From Mycobacteroides chelonae (lineage in GTDB: Bacteria; Actinomycetota; Actinomycetes; Mycobacteriales; Mycobacteriaceae): a stretch of DNA of 64,000 nt. How positions within the stretch are numbered: position 1 is the stretch's first letter; each line of letters begins with the position of its first letter. This document shows positions 53,557-62,026 of this stretch, one piece after another. The stretch is taken from positions 310,001 through 374,000 of the forward strand of contig JACHLF010000002.1 of assembly GCA_014204435.1 (NCBI GenBank), given 5' to 3'. The notes under the pieces are model-generated. The model searched no databases. It saw only the letters and a program-made list of their open reading frames with translations, and was not told where the DNA came from. Made by a program: the position numbers and the translations under genes.

Positions 53557-54455
53557 GCCTGCCGGAACATGTCACCATCCGCGAAGTGCTGTTGCGCGAC
53601 GGACTTCAGCTCGAGGCGCCGATCCCATTGACAGACAAGCTGAAGCTGCTCGATGCGATAGCGAAGACAGGTGTGCGGGAGATCGAGGCCACTGCGTTTG
53701 TGTCCCCGTCCAAGATGCCGGCGCTGGCCGATGCTGCCGAGCTTGCGGCTCACCTTTACAACTATCCGGATATCGAGTTCTCGGCGCTGGTCGCCAGCCC
53801 CAACGGCGCCAAGCGCGCTCTCGCGGCCGGCTTCACCTCACTCGAATACGTGGTGTCGGCGGCCGACGGACACAGCCGGGCGAACGTTGGCAGCAGCAGC
53901 GCCGAGGCGACTGCTCGCATCGAGGAGATCGTGGCGTTGGCACATGATGTCGATGCCACTGTAGAGGTGATCGTGGCCTGCTCGTGGGATTGCCCGTTCG
54001 ACGGCCCCACCCCCGAACATCGAGTGCTCGACATCATGCGCCGGGCCCGAGACTGGGGTGTGGATCGCTACGCGCTGGCCGACACGATCGGCACCACGAC
54101 CCCACGCCGCGTCACGAATCTTGTTGCAGCGGTGCGGCCGCTTGTGGAGGACGCACCGCTGGGCGCACATTTCCACAATACCCGCGGATCCGGTCTGGTC
54201 AGCGCCTACGCCGCCGTGCAATCCGGGGTGACCCGGCTCGATTCCTCGATCGGTGGGCTCGGAGGCTGCCCGTTTGCTCCGGGGGCGACGGGCAACATCG
54301 CCACCGAGGATCTGGTGTATCTGCTGCGGGACAGCGATATCGGTGTCGATGTCGATCTGGAAGCGGCGATTGATGCCGCGCGGGTGGTGCGGTCGGTGGT
54401 GGGACACGAGGTACCCAGCGCGCTGCTTCGTGCGGGGGACCGTCTGTTGTGTTAG
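53553..54455 (+). CDS. hydroxymethylglutaryl-CoA lyase family protein
   Basis: HMG-CoA lyases split HMG-CoA or similar 3-hydroxyacyl-CoAs. The 300-residue TIM barrel shows IREVLLRDGLQLEAPIPLTD with the metal Asp, IEATAFVSPSKMPALADA, ADTIGTTTPRRV, GAHFHNTRGSGL with two metal His, and the Cys signature GGLGGCPFAPGATGNIATED. Usually the Cys loop reads GGLGGCPYA. The start overlaps the CoA-transferase by ATGA. It ends in a convergent overlap with a small membrane protein gene. Confidence 0.92.
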   Translation: MSLPEHVTIREVLLRDGLQLEAPIPLTDKLKLLDAIAKTGVREIEATAFVSPSKMPALADAAELAAHLYNYPDIEFSALVASPNGAKRALAAGFTSLEYVVSAADGHSRANVGSSSAEATARIEEIVALAHDVDATVEVIVACSWDCPFDGPTPEHRVLDIMRRARDWGVDRYALADTIGTTTPRRVTNLVAAVRPLVEDAPLGAHFHNTRGSGLVSAYAAVQSGVTRLDSSIGGLGGCPFAPGATGNIATEDLVYLLRDSDIGVDVDLEAAIDAARVVRSVVGHEVPSALLRAGDRLLC

Positions 54456-54670
54456 ACCGCTGATTTCAGCGGGTTGTGTTCGACATACATCTGCTCGATG
54501 CGTGCCTCGTCGATTCGGTGACGCACCTGCTGTGACTCGTGGGCGTCACGCACCACCTTGGCCAGTCCGAAGCAGCCGGGGACCAAGAACAGCGTGCACA
54601 CTGCCAGAAACGCGCGAGGCCACGGCGAGATCGGTAGATAGGCGATGCCGCCCAGGGTCGATGTGTTCAT
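54452..54670 (-). CDS. short YiaA/YiaB-like membrane protein
   Basis: From ATG 54670 the protein has 72 residues with one hydrophobic helix (PRAFLAVCTLFLVPGCFGLA) and the tail LAKVVRDAHESQQVRHRIDE then ARIEQMYVEHNPLK, which matches the C-terminal part of mycobacterial YiaA/YiaB-type proteins. These normally have two helices, so the N-terminal one appears lost and the gene is shortened. A hairpin (CCGCTGA at 54457 and its complement) covers its stop and probably ends both convergent transcripts. Confidence 0.6.
   Translation of the reverse strand: MNTSTLGGIAYLPISPWPRAFLAVCTLFLVPGCFGLAKVVRDAHESQQVRHRIDEARIEQMYVEHNPLKSAV
54457..54472. terminator. short convergent terminator hairpin
   Basis: CCGCTGA and its complement TCAGCGG are separated by two bases, so the real loop must be slightly larger. 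It overlaps the stops of the lyase gene and the opposite-strand membrane protein gene. Confidence 0.45.
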
Positions 54671-54798
54671 GCGATCACGAGTGCAGCCACGGCTTGCGGT
54701 GACATGAGTAGAGCTACCCGACATCCCGAGGCAAGTTTGCGCGCAGGTGATCGGTATCGATGCAGGGTTGGCGCACGGGAAACAGGTGCCCCAGGCTT

Positions 54799-54824
54799 GC
54801 TAACTGACTTTCAAATCAGTTAGC
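54799..54824. promoter_or_regulatory. candidate TetR operator
   Basis: GCTAACTGA (54799-54807) and its complement TCAGTTAGC (54816-54824) are separated by 8 bp. It lies 25 bp upstream of the frameshifted gene at 54849, whose downstream neighbour on the other strand is a TetR gene. Confidence 0.5.
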
Positions 54825-54848
54825 GCCATTTCTTACTCAAGGAGGAGT

Positions 54849-55262
54849 ATGTCCACACCGGTGCCGATCGGGATCATCGTGGGAGTGCTGGCCATCGGAG
54901 GCTTGCTGGGGGCGGTCCTGCTTTTCGCCCTTGCCTCGGGTGATAGCGGGCCGCGCCGGTTCGGGGTGACCATGCCGGACAGCGACTTTCTTCGACAAGA
55001 CGGCGTCATTCGCGGTCACTGCGGAAATCAGCGTGCCCGGTCCTGTGCGGTCGGGTGACCAGATCGTCACTCGCACCCCGCTGTTCGCGTTCACCGAGAA
55101 GGTGGTCCCAGCGAGGAGGGGCACGAGCTGGTCGTGATCGGGACAGTTGTCTCGGTTCCGCTTGTGATCAAAGCTTTTGGTGAACGCCGGGAGCTGGCCG
55201 CAGACGGAAACAAGGTGCTGGCGAGCTGGATGGTGGGGATCACCCCCAAGTGGATTGGGTGA
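54849..55262 (+). pseudogene. frameshifted small membrane-anchored protein of unknown family
   Basis: A strong ribosome-binding site (AAGGAGGAG) precedes ATG 54849. The frame starts with a membrane anchor (IIVGVLAIGGLLGAVLLFAL). A coherent continuation exists only after two frame changes: TFFDKTASFAVTAEISVPGP then VRSGDQIVTRTPLFAFTEKV, and ELVVIGTVVSVPLVIKAFGE then RRELAADGNKVLASWMVGIT, ending at 55262. The shifts lie near 54980 and 55105. Looks like a DUF-type anchored beta protein that has decayed recently, since both halves are well preserved. Confidence 0.55.
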
Positions 55263-55323
55263 TTCCCGTTGCGCTGGAAGGCATTCGCGGTGCGCCCCTT
55301 CTTGCGGACGCGGCTGTTCCTGG

Positions 55324-55962
55324 CTATCCGTTAGCGGCCGCACGCGAGAGCGGTACGTCGCCGAGAACGATCCCACTGAACATGGTGGCGATCGTATCGG
55401 CGACTTCCGTCATTGTCGTTGCCGGACTATCGGATTCGGCGATGATGCTGTTGGCTGTGACGAACATGGTCATCAGCATCCGTGCGGCCATGTGGGTGTG
55501 TACGCCGGCCTTCAGCTCCCCACGGGCAGCAAGGGTTTCCATGAGCGTGACCAGCGGCGGCAGCACGATGGTCTCGTCGATATGGCGGTAGGTTTCCTCG
55601 CCGAGGACCATCGGTGCCTGGCGCATGAGTTCCCGGTATGTCCTGTCGTTGAGTGATCTGGACAGATAGACCCAGGCGGAGGTTGCTGCGACCTGTGGAC
55701 CGTTCGCGCCGGGCTTGTCTAGCAGTCGGATGCCGGTGGTGACGGTATCGGCGGTCTCGGTCAGGCATTCGGTGAGTAGGGCGGTGAACATCGCCTGCTT
55801 GTCGGAGAAGTGGTAGTAGAACGTGCCCTTGCTGACTTCGATGCTGCTGACGATGTCGTCGACGGTCACGCTGTTGTAGCCGGTAGTGGTGAAATGCCGG
55901 CGTGCGGAGTCCAGAAGATCGGAACGAGTCTGTTCGGCATACATCTGCCGCCGGGTAGCCAT
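55324..55962 (-). CDS. TetR family regulator
   Basis: The 212-residue protein has the HTH YNSVTVDDIVSSIEVSKGTF with YYHFSDKQAMFTALL, and a ligand domain with a typical WVYLSRSLNDRTYRELMRQA segment. Its start ATG 55962 is 60 bp before the next TetR gene end on the same strand. It ends facing the decayed anchored-protein gene and could bind the inverted repeat at 54799. Confidence 0.87.
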   Translation of the reverse strand: MATRRQMYAEQTRSDLLDSARRHFTTTGYNSVTVDDIVSSIEVSKGTFYYHFSDKQAMFTALLTECLTETADTVTTGIRLLDKPGANGPQVAATSAWVYLSRSLNDRTYRELMRQAPMVLGEETYRHIDETIVLPPLVTLMETLAARGELKAGVHTHMAARMLMTMFVTANSIIAESDSPATTMTEVADTIATMFSGIVLGDVPLSRAAANG

Positions 55963-56024
55963 GCAGGCAGTTTAGTCAAACCCCGACCCATGGTCAGTTT
56001 CTGCACTGCTGGACGGGCCTGAGT

Positions 56025-56609
56025 TCACCACACCAAGCGTGCCAAGTACGTCTGTGCGTAGCGCCTCACTGCTGCGGTGTCGGTGATGTCGAGAACGCCG
56101 GCGCGGTTGGTGAGTAGTGAACCGACCAGACGCACAAGGATTTCCGATACCGCGAGCACGGCGTCGTCGGGCATGGTGACACCGCTGTGGCGCAGGCTGG
56201 ATGCCACCAGTGCGCTGGCACGCACGATGGCCTTGTCGCCGGAGGGGGTGTTGAGGCCGATGACCAGTTCGGGCTCGTTCTCGATGATGGTGCCCGCCAG
56301 CCGGCTTTCGGTGATGAGTCGCATGGCTAGGGTGAAGCACTCGATAATGGCGCCCTGCGTGTCCTGGCCGTTGGCGGCGACAGCGAGTTGACCGAAGATG
56401 ATCAGGCTCTCAGCCTCGATGAGGTGTTCGAACAGCGCTTCCTTGGTGGGGAAACGGCGATAGAGGGTCCGCCGACTCACCCCGGCCCGCCGGGCGATGG
56501 CATCCATGTTGGCCCGGCGCATCCCGTGCCGCTCGAACTCGGTGCGTGCGGCATCGAGTAGCGCATCGGTGGGGGGCGCGCTGGTTGTCACCCCCATGAG
56601 TGTGGTCAT
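56025..56609 (-). CDS. TetR family regulator, coupled to MpaB-type oxygenase
   Basis: The 194-residue protein shows PPTDALLDAARTEFERHGMR, RANMDAIARRAGVSRRTLYR and RFPTKEALFEHLIEAE. ATG 56609 overlaps the stop of the oxygenase gene by ATGA, so it is the last gene of that transcript. It is probably an autoregulatory partner of the oxygenase. Confidence 0.87.
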   Translation of the reverse strand: MTTLMGVTTSAPPTDALLDAARTEFERHGMRRANMDAIARRAGVSRRTLYRRFPTKEALFEHLIEAESLIIFGQLAVAANGQDTQGAIIECFTLAMRLITESRLAGTIIENEPELVIGLNTPSGDKAIVRASALVASSLRHSGVTMPDDAVLAVSEILVRLVGSLLTNRAGVLDITDTAAVRRYAQTYLARLVW

Positions 56610-57535
56610 GCTGCCCGGTTGTGCAGCGGCCGGGGGTCGACTCTTTCGCGCTTCCAGCCTTCGGCGGCCCACGGCAGGTACAGCCAGCTCACCGGAAGCC
56701 GGTTGAACACCGGATTCATCGCCCGCATGAATGTGGCGAAGCGCTGAAAGTTGCGCTCCTTCTTGTCGTTCCACTCCAGCCGGCAGACCTCTTTCATCTG
56801 CGGTGGAAGCGTGCCGACCACGACTGTCCGGATGAAGGCGTTCAACGGTGCCGACAGCAGCCGCCACACGGGCTTGGGAATCTGTGGGGGCCCGGGCAGT
56901 CCCTGACGGATGTACCCCGTCGCGTAGAGGATCGTCTTGGTGGGTACGAACCGGTTGAACATGCCCTCCATGTAGGTGACGAACTCGTCGTACGTCTGGG
57001 GCTGATTGCGGGCGCTGACCCCATAGAGGCTGTACCAGACCTTGCTCTCCTCGAAGATCCGCACTTTCTCCTCGTAGGACAGCCTGCGGATGAACGTGTC
57101 GGTGATGTACAGCACCTGGTCGACGAATGTCGCATGGGCCCAATAGAAAAGCTCGGGATTGAGCGCGTGGTAGCGCGAGCCGTCGCTGATGGTTCCGCTG
57201 ATCGGCTTGTGGAAGTCGCGTACCATCCGACCCCACTTCTGGGGGTCCGCGGAGTAGATGGTCTTCATGATGGGCGGGCCGGAGCGGCGGGCACGGCCAA
57301 TGGTGTCAGTGAAGATCACCGAGTGATCCTCGACGGCCTTGCCCAATTGCTCGATGCAGTTCTCGGTACCGGCCAGACGCTGAAATCCAAGCACGCCCCG
57401 GACATCGCCGTAGAACTTCCACACCACGGAGTCGGCGCCCAGGCGCGGGTTCGCCGTCGTGGTGTCGTCATCGACGGGCATGGGAATTGCTTCCCGCAGT
57501 CCTTCGTCAAAGGTGATGGCGCTCTGATCAACCAT
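56606..57535 (-). CDS. MpaB/DUF2236-family oxygenase
   Basis: The 309-residue protein carries the family features VVWKFYGDVRGVLGFQRLAG, AVEDHSVIFTDTIGRARRSG, YHALNPELFYWAHATFVDQV with the conserved His (heme ligand in latex-clearing protein), and RFVPTKTILYATGYIRQG. It is a closer match to functional MpaB proteins than the one at 12523. It is followed by a coupled TetR gene and preceded by a tautomerase gene. The group is probably a small oxidative-degradation unit. Confidence 0.85.
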   Translation of the reverse strand: MVDQSAITFDEGLREAIPMPVDDDTTTANPRLGADSVVWKFYGDVRGVLGFQRLAGTENCIEQLGKAVEDHSVIFTDTIGRARRSGPPIMKTIYSADPQKWGRMVRDFHKPISGTISDGSRYHALNPELFYWAHATFVDQVLYITDTFIRRLSYEEKVRIFEESKVWYSLYGVSARNQPQTYDEFVTYMEGMFNRFVPTKTILYATGYIRQGLPGPPQIPKPVWRLLSAPLNAFIRTVVVGTLPPQMKEVCRLEWNDKKERNFQRFATFMRAMNPVFNRLPVSWLYLPWAAEGWKRERVDPRPLHNRAA

Positions 57536-57599
57536 GGCACCACGCTAGCTCAATGGCACAAAAATGCGCAAGTGTGCCAAACGGAACATGAGGTTGCGT

Positions 57600-58038
57600 C
57601 TACTGGTTGAGAAGGGAGCCCAGCTTCTCTCGGTTCTGCTCGAACCAGGCGGCCTCGGCCCCCGCCTTGGGAAAAATGAGCCGGGCCTCCATGACTGCGG
57701 AGGCCTCCTGTTCGGAAATGCCCAGGGCGAGTTCTTCCTCCGCCTGGCCCGTCAGCTCGTGCCAGGCGGACGAGAGTTCGCGGAGCAGTCGTTGACGTTG
57801 TTCCAGGGAACGCCCTGAACGGATAGTCCCAGCAATGAAGTTGTTTCCCGGCTTTCCGGCTTTCCGGCTTTCCCGCCAGATAGTGCTGTCCTGGCTGGTA
57901 TTCGTTGAAGAACACGTGTACGAATACCGCTGGAGCGCCGGTGATTTCGCAGTGAATACGTGTGAATTCCCGGGCGAGGGCCTGCCGCACCTCTTGGGTG
58001 ACGCTTCCCGCGCGCGTTGTGCACTGATAAAGAGGCAT
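57600..58038 (-). pseudogene. tautomerase (cis-CaaD-like), frameshifted at an 8-bp tandem repeat, possibly phase-variable
   Basis: The protein begins MPLYQCTTRAGSVTQEVRQA with the catalytic Pro1 of the tautomerase superfamily, continues through FVHVFFNEYQPGQHYLAGKP, and is then shifted. In the frame restored after the repeat it continues NNFIAGTIRSGRSLEQRQRL, SAWHELTGQAEEELALG, ISEQEASAVMEARL and ends FEQNREKLGSLLNQ at the TAG 57602-57600. The shift is caused by three copies of CCGGCTTT (57848-57871). One or four copies would restore the frame. The rest of the gene is well preserved, so slippage could switch it on. Confidence 0.78.
57848..57871. repeat. three tandem copies of an 8-bp unit inside the tautomerase gene
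   Basis: CCGGCTTT is repeated three times without interruption. Eight is not a multiple of three, so each gain or loss changes the reading frame. The repeat lies exactly at the break between the two conserved halves of the tautomerase. Confidence 0.88.
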
Positions 58039-58054
58039 ACCTCATACTCCTTGT

Positions 58055-58471
58055 TCAGTCGATGAAGTCGATGCGGACCGAGACGGGAGTGGTCTCTAGG
58101 GCCTTGAATACCCGCGCGCCGACCGCCCCGAACTTGCGGCCCCGCGCGACGACATTGTCATCGGGCCGGAACTCTGCGGTGCCCACGCGCCACCGATTTC
58201 CCTGCCGTATGCGGACATGGGGATTGGCGGCAATGTTGCTGCCCCAGCCGGAGCGGGTGCCGTGCTGGCAGATCACCCAGGCGCCGGCCGAGTCGAATTG
58301 TGCCGAGACCGGCACGATGCGCAGCTGTCCGGTTTTGCGCCCGGTGGTCTCGAGCTCGGAGGTCAGGGCGGTGCGCACGCCCAGCTTCGTCAACGCCGCA
58401 ACCGCCGGATTGAGCAGGTAGCGCCCTATGGCACGTAACCTGCGGAACTTGCGCAGTGTCTTGTCTGTCAT
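58055..58471 (-). CDS. deazaflavin (F420)-dependent nitroreductase-family protein
   Basis: The 138-residue protein belongs to the Ddn-like split-barrel family: LETTGRKTGQLRIVPVSAQF, AWVICQHGTRSGWGSNIAAN, PHVRIRQGNRWRVGTAEF and the terminal PVSVRIDF. F420H2 is the expected cofactor. The ATG 58471 start overlaps the stop of the OYE gene by ATGA, so both belong to one transcript under the divergent TetR protein. Possibly reduces quinones or enones produced by the pathway. Confidence 0.9.
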   Translation of the reverse strand: MTDKTLRKFRRLRAIGRYLLNPAVAALTKLGVRTALTSELETTGRKTGQLRIVPVSAQFDSAGAWVICQHGTRSGWGSNIAANPHVRIRQGNRWRVGTAEFRPDDNVVARGRKFGAVGARVFKALETTPVSVRIDFID

Positions 58472-59721
58472 GAACTTCTCCTTCTGCGGAATGCGTCCAC
58501 ACCGTTGTTCTTGAGGAGTCGAAGCGCCGTGATCCATGGCCCGATGGTGGGATCCGGTTCGGTACCTGCGCCCAGCCGGTGCAGCTGGGTGTTGTGCCAC
58601 TGCAGTTCTAGCGCGCTGAGGAACGACTTCGTCCTGCCGGTTCGTGCGAGCCATCCGGGCATGGGCAAGGAGGCGTCCGGGACGGTGAGTGTGTCCTGTC
58701 GCGCGGTGAGCAGGTTGTCGGCGGCTTCCGGATTGACGGTGGTCGGGCGGCCGAGGCCCACGACATCGCAATCACCCGACCGGATGGCCTCCGACATCGC
58801 CGCCTCCGTGCGGAATCCACCCGTGACGGCGAGGGGAACATCACCGGCCGCCTCGCGGGCGGTGCGAGCGTATTCCAGGAAGTAGGCCTCGCGTGCCCGG
58901 GTCGATGACGACGTCACCAGCGGCCGGCCTTCCATTGCCGGAGATTCGTAAGTACCGCCGCTGATTTCGATGAGGTCCACTTCTTCGGAAGCCAGCGCCG
59001 CGATGACCGCCCGCGATTCTTCCTCCGTGAAGCCGCCCCGCTGGAAGTCCGCGGAGTTGAGCTTGATGGCGACCGAGAACCCGGGGCTCACCGCGGCGCG
59101 CGTGCGGCGGACGACTTCAAGCACGAAGCGCATGCGGCGTTCGGGGTCACCACCCCAGCGATCGGTGCGTTGATTGGTGCGCGGAGATAGGAACTGCGCC
59201 ACCAGGTAGCCGTGTGCGCCGTGGACTTGTACGCCGTCGAATCCGGCGGCGTCGGCGACCGAGGCCGTAGTGGCGTACCGCTCGATGATGTTCTCGATCT
59301 CGTCATCAGTGAGTTCGCGCGGGGCCTGCCACCCGGGGACGTTCATCTTGATAGCGGACGGTGCCACCGGCTGGGATGCCGTGGCCAGTGGGTTGGCCTG
59401 TCTGCCCGGGTGGTTGACCTGCATCCAGATCAGGCCGCCGCCATCCTTGGTTGTCTTGGCCCACCGGGACAGGCCGTCGAGATGCCGGTCGTCCTCAATG
59501 ACGACGTTCCCCGGTTCGCCCAGGTGATTGCGGTCCACCATCACATTGCCGGTCACGACGAGACCGAACCCGCCGGTGCCCCAGCGGCGATACAACTCCA
59601 CGAGCCGGTGGTCAGGGCCCTGGGAGAGGTCCCCGAGACCCTCGCTGAGGGCTGACTTCATGAATCGATTGCGGAGAACCTGCCCAGAGGCCAGGGGAAG
59701 GGGATCGTGTAGGTCTGCCAC
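58468..59721 (-). CDS. Old Yellow Enzyme-family NADH:flavin oxidoreductase
   Basis: OYE-type flavoproteins reduce activated alkenes or demethylate. The 417-residue FMN TIM barrel shows VLRNRFMKSALSEGLGDLSQ, GLVVTGNVMVDRNHLGEPGN, QVNHPGRQAN with the substrate-binding His, DGVQVHGAHGYLVAQFLSPR and TNQRTDRWGG, and GDCDVVGLGRPTTVNPE. GTG 59721 (VADLHDPL) is preferred over the 59817 extension. The operator palindrome at 59735-59752 lies directly upstream. Confidence 0.9.
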   Translation of the reverse strand: MADLHDPLPLASGQVLRNRFMKSALSEGLGDLSQGPDHRLVELYRRWGTGGFGLVVTGNVMVDRNHLGEPGNVVIEDDRHLDGLSRWAKTTKDGGGLIWMQVNHPGRQANPLATASQPVAPSAIKMNVPGWQAPRELTDDEIENIIERYATTASVADAAGFDGVQVHGAHGYLVAQFLSPRTNQRTDRWGGDPERRMRFVLEVVRRTRAAVSPGFSVAIKLNSADFQRGGFTEEESRAVIAALASEEVDLIEISGGTYESPAMEGRPLVTSSSTRAREAYFLEYARTAREAAGDVPLAVTGGFRTEAAMSEAIRSGDCDVVGLGRPTTVNPEAADNLLTARQDTLTVPDASLPMPGWLARTGRTKSFLSALELQWHNTQLHRLGAGTEPDPTIGPWITALRLLKNNGVDAFRRRRSS

Positions 59722-59734
59722 GCACGCGACCGTA

Positions 59735-59752
59735 GTACACCGATTGGTGTAC
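59735..59752. promoter_or_regulatory. TetR-type operator
   Basis: GTACACC-gatt-GGTGTAC is a perfect 7-4-7 palindrome in the divergent gap between the OYE gene (start 59721) and the TetR gene (start 59845). It would cover the OYE promoter. Confidence 0.7.
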
Positions 59753-59844
59753 CGCAATGTTCCTGTTATCGGCCCACGTAGGGGGCGTGTAGGTAGACTG
59801 AGCGGTATAGCTAACACCTGACACGTTTTGGAGGGCAGTACGCA

Positions 59845-60435
59845 ATGTCGGCACGGGACACCTTGATCGCCAGCGTGACGGGCCTGGTGAGGCGCAGGGG
59901 TGTGGCCGGAACCGGACTCAACGCACTGTTGGAAGACAGCGGCGTTTCACGTCGCACCATCTACCTGAACTTCCCGGGCGGAAAGCAGGAACTCGTCGCC
60001 GAGGCAACCCGGCTCGCGGGGAACGAACTCACGTCCATCATCAAGGCCTCCGGTGACGACATCGATCCCGCTCACGGCATCCAGCTGTTCATCGAGCTCT
60101 GGAAGGCTCAACTCGCCGAGACGGGGATGGAAGCGGGTTGTCCCATCGTGGCTGCGGTACTGGGTCGGACCGAGGCACCGGAGGCCGCCGCGGTAGCCGC
60201 GGATGCGTTCGAGAGCTGGCAGGCGATTCTCACCGACCGGCTGGCACGCTACGGGGTGGATGCCGACAGCGCGCGCTCACTGGCCAGGACCTTGATCGCC
60301 GCCATTGAGGGCGCCGTCATCATGTCGATCGCCGCCCAGTCGACCGACGCCCTCGACGATGTCGGCCATCGACTCGCGGAGCTCGTTCGGCTGTACGTTC
60401 CGGCAGGCACCACGCCGCAATCGCCCGCGTCGTAA
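59845..60435 (+). CDS. TetR family regulator (LmrA/YxaF type)
   Basis: The 196-residue protein has the HTH GVAGTGLNALLEDSGVSRRT then IYLNFPGGKQELVAEA, and a C-terminal domain with GMEAGCPIVAAVLGRTEAPE, typical of the LmrA/YxaF branch. TTGGAGGG lies about 11 nt before ATG 59845. It is divergent from the OYE/deazaflavin-reductase operon and presumably represses it through the palindrome at 59735. Confidence 0.9.
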   Translation: MSARDTLIASVTGLVRRRGVAGTGLNALLEDSGVSRRTIYLNFPGGKQELVAEATRLAGNELTSIIKASGDDIDPAHGIQLFIELWKAQLAETGMEAGCPIVAAVLGRTEAPEAAAVAADAFESWQAILTDRLARYGVDADSARSLARTLIAAIEGAVIMSIAAQSTDALDDVGHRLAELVRLYVPAGTTPQSPAS

Positions 60436-60457
60436 CGGCGGCCAGTAGGGTCTGCTT

Positions 60458-60976
60458 ATGCGCGGATGGACGGTGACGCTCACCATCCCGGTGATTGTGC
60501 TACTGCTACAACCTCTTTGGGCGCCGCAGTGGGGATCGGGGATTCTCGGGGAAGTCAGCACGACCGGGCCCGTGGCCGCGTTGGCCGCCGCCGCGGTGTT
60601 CTTCGCTCTGGTGGCGCTCTATTGCCGTACCCTGCAGCAGATCCTGATTTGTCTGCCCGAGTGGGGCCGCGTCCGGAGCCCTCGATCCGTGTGGTGGATG
60701 TTCGCCCTCCCCTTCAACTTCGTCGAAGATTTCTTCATCGTCAATGACATCGCTGGAAGCCTGGCGGTTACGTCCGTGATCAGCGGTACTGGTCGGAGCA
60801 CCTGGCGTACGACGGGTTTGACGTGGTGTGCGCTACAAATCATGTCGCTGTTGCCCGGGCCGGTGGGGCTGGTCGGCGGCGTGCTGGCCATCCCGGTGTG
60901 GCTCGGCAACTGGGCGCACGCCGGAGTCATTCTCCGGCGGCTAGCCCGTGCGGCCCTTGCCGGTGATCAGCGGTAG
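60458..60976 (+). CDS. small multi-pass membrane protein
   Basis: The 172-residue protein has about four hydrophobic helices (TVTLTIPVIVLLLQPLW, AALAAAAVFFALVALYC, WMFALPFNFVEDFFIVNDI, GPVGLVGGVLAIPVWLG). No known family recognised. It starts 22 bp after the TetR stop and may be co-transcribed. Its last 36 bp overlap the end of a convergent gene. Confidence 0.7.
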   Translation: MRGWTVTLTIPVIVLLLQPLWAPQWGSGILGEVSTTGPVAALAAAAVFFALVALYCRTLQQILICLPEWGRVRSPRSVWWMFALPFNFVEDFFIVNDIAGSLAVTSVISGTGRSTWRTTGLTWCALQIMSLLPGPVGLVGGVLAIPVWLGNWAHAGVILRRLARAALAGDQR

Positions 60977-62014
60977 ATCCAGGGTGGTGCGGATGCCGGA
61001 ATCGGCCGCCACGACGGCCGGGACCGTGTTGACCACGCGCATTGCCGTCGCGATCAGGTTGGCGTAGTTGTGATCGCCCCGCGCGCTGAATGAGCCGAGG
61101 TCCAGGATGTAGCTGGGCTCTCCGGTGATTTCGACTCGATATGTGCCGCCCTCGTGTGCCGGTTGCGGCCAGTCCGGCGCCAGATCCTCGCGCAGACGGG
61201 TGAAATGTTCCAGGACTGTCAGTACCTTGCCGTCCTTGATGCCGCGCACCTCGAAGTGCAACGCGGCCATGGTCCCGGCAGGGATGTGCCCCGACGAGAT
61301 CTCGAAGTCCTCGGGCGCGGGGAGCTTTTCGTACGTCTCGGTGACTTCGTCCAACTCGACACCGAGGCCGGCGGCAAGCTGGCGTACCACCGAGCCCCAG
61401 GCCAGGGAAAGAACTCCGGGTTGCAGCAGGATGGGTGTTTCGTCCATCGGTTTACCGAATCCCATGACGTCGAACATGACTGTGGCGCTGTCGTAGGTCG
61501 CGTAGTCGACGATCTCGATGCAGCGCACTTGGTCGATGCGTTGGCAGGTGCCCATGAGCGCCAGCGGCAGCAGGTCGTTGGCGAACCCGGGATCGATGCC
61601 ACCGATGAATATCGATGAATTTCCTTCTTGCGCTGCCGTTTCAATGGGTTCCAGCATGTTCTCCGGCAGCACGCCCCAGGGGTACTGCAGGAACACCGGT
61701 GCGCTGGCGGCAACATTGATGCCGGCGGCCAGGATCGAGCGCAGGTCCTCGATCGCCTCCATCAGCCGGTTGTCCGTCATGGTCGTGTACACGACGCAGT
61801 CAGGCTCGAGCGCCAGGATCGCGGCGGCATCGGTGGTCGCGGTGACCCCGGTGGTGACGTCGAGCCCGGCTAGCTCTCCGGCGTCTCTTCCTTCCTTGTC
61901 GGCTCCCGAGACCCATGTCCCGACGAGCTCCATATTCGGGTCGGTGATTACTCCGGCGAGTGCATGCTGTCCGACATTGCCTGTGCCCCACACAGCTACA
62001 CGTGTCTTCGTGAT
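60941..62014 (-). CDS. NAD(P)-binding DapB-like oxidoreductase, probable AUC start
   Basis: The protein has a Rossmann start TKTRVAVWGTGNVGQHALAG and the domain GIDPGFANDLLPLALMGTCQ of the dihydrodipicolinate reductase-like/amine-dehydrogenase group common in mycobacterial degradation clusters. The first open-frame start (GTG 61993) would begin inside the first strand (VWGTGNVG). The codon at 62014-62012 is ATC, with AAAGGA six bases before it. ATC is therefore the likely start, giving 357 residues, unless the gene is mutated. An SDR precedes it (13 bp away) and the two form an operon with it. Confidence 0.8.
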   Translation of the reverse strand: MTKTRVAVWGTGNVGQHALAGVITDPNMELVGTWVSGADKEGRDAGELAGLDVTTGVTATTDAAAILALEPDCVVYTTMTDNRLMEAIEDLRSILAAGINVAASAPVFLQYPWGVLPENMLEPIETAAQEGNSSIFIGGIDPGFANDLLPLALMGTCQRIDQVRCIEIVDYATYDSATVMFDVMGFGKPMDETPILLQPGVLSLAWGSVVRQLAAGLGVELDEVTETYEKLPAPEDFEISSGHIPAGTMAALHFEVRGIKDGKVLTVLEHFTRLREDLAPDWPQPAHEGGTYRVEITGEPSYILDLGSFSARGDHNYANLIATAMRVVNTVPAVVAADSGIRTTLDLPLITGKGRTG

Positions 62015-62026
62015 GTCAGGTCCTTT

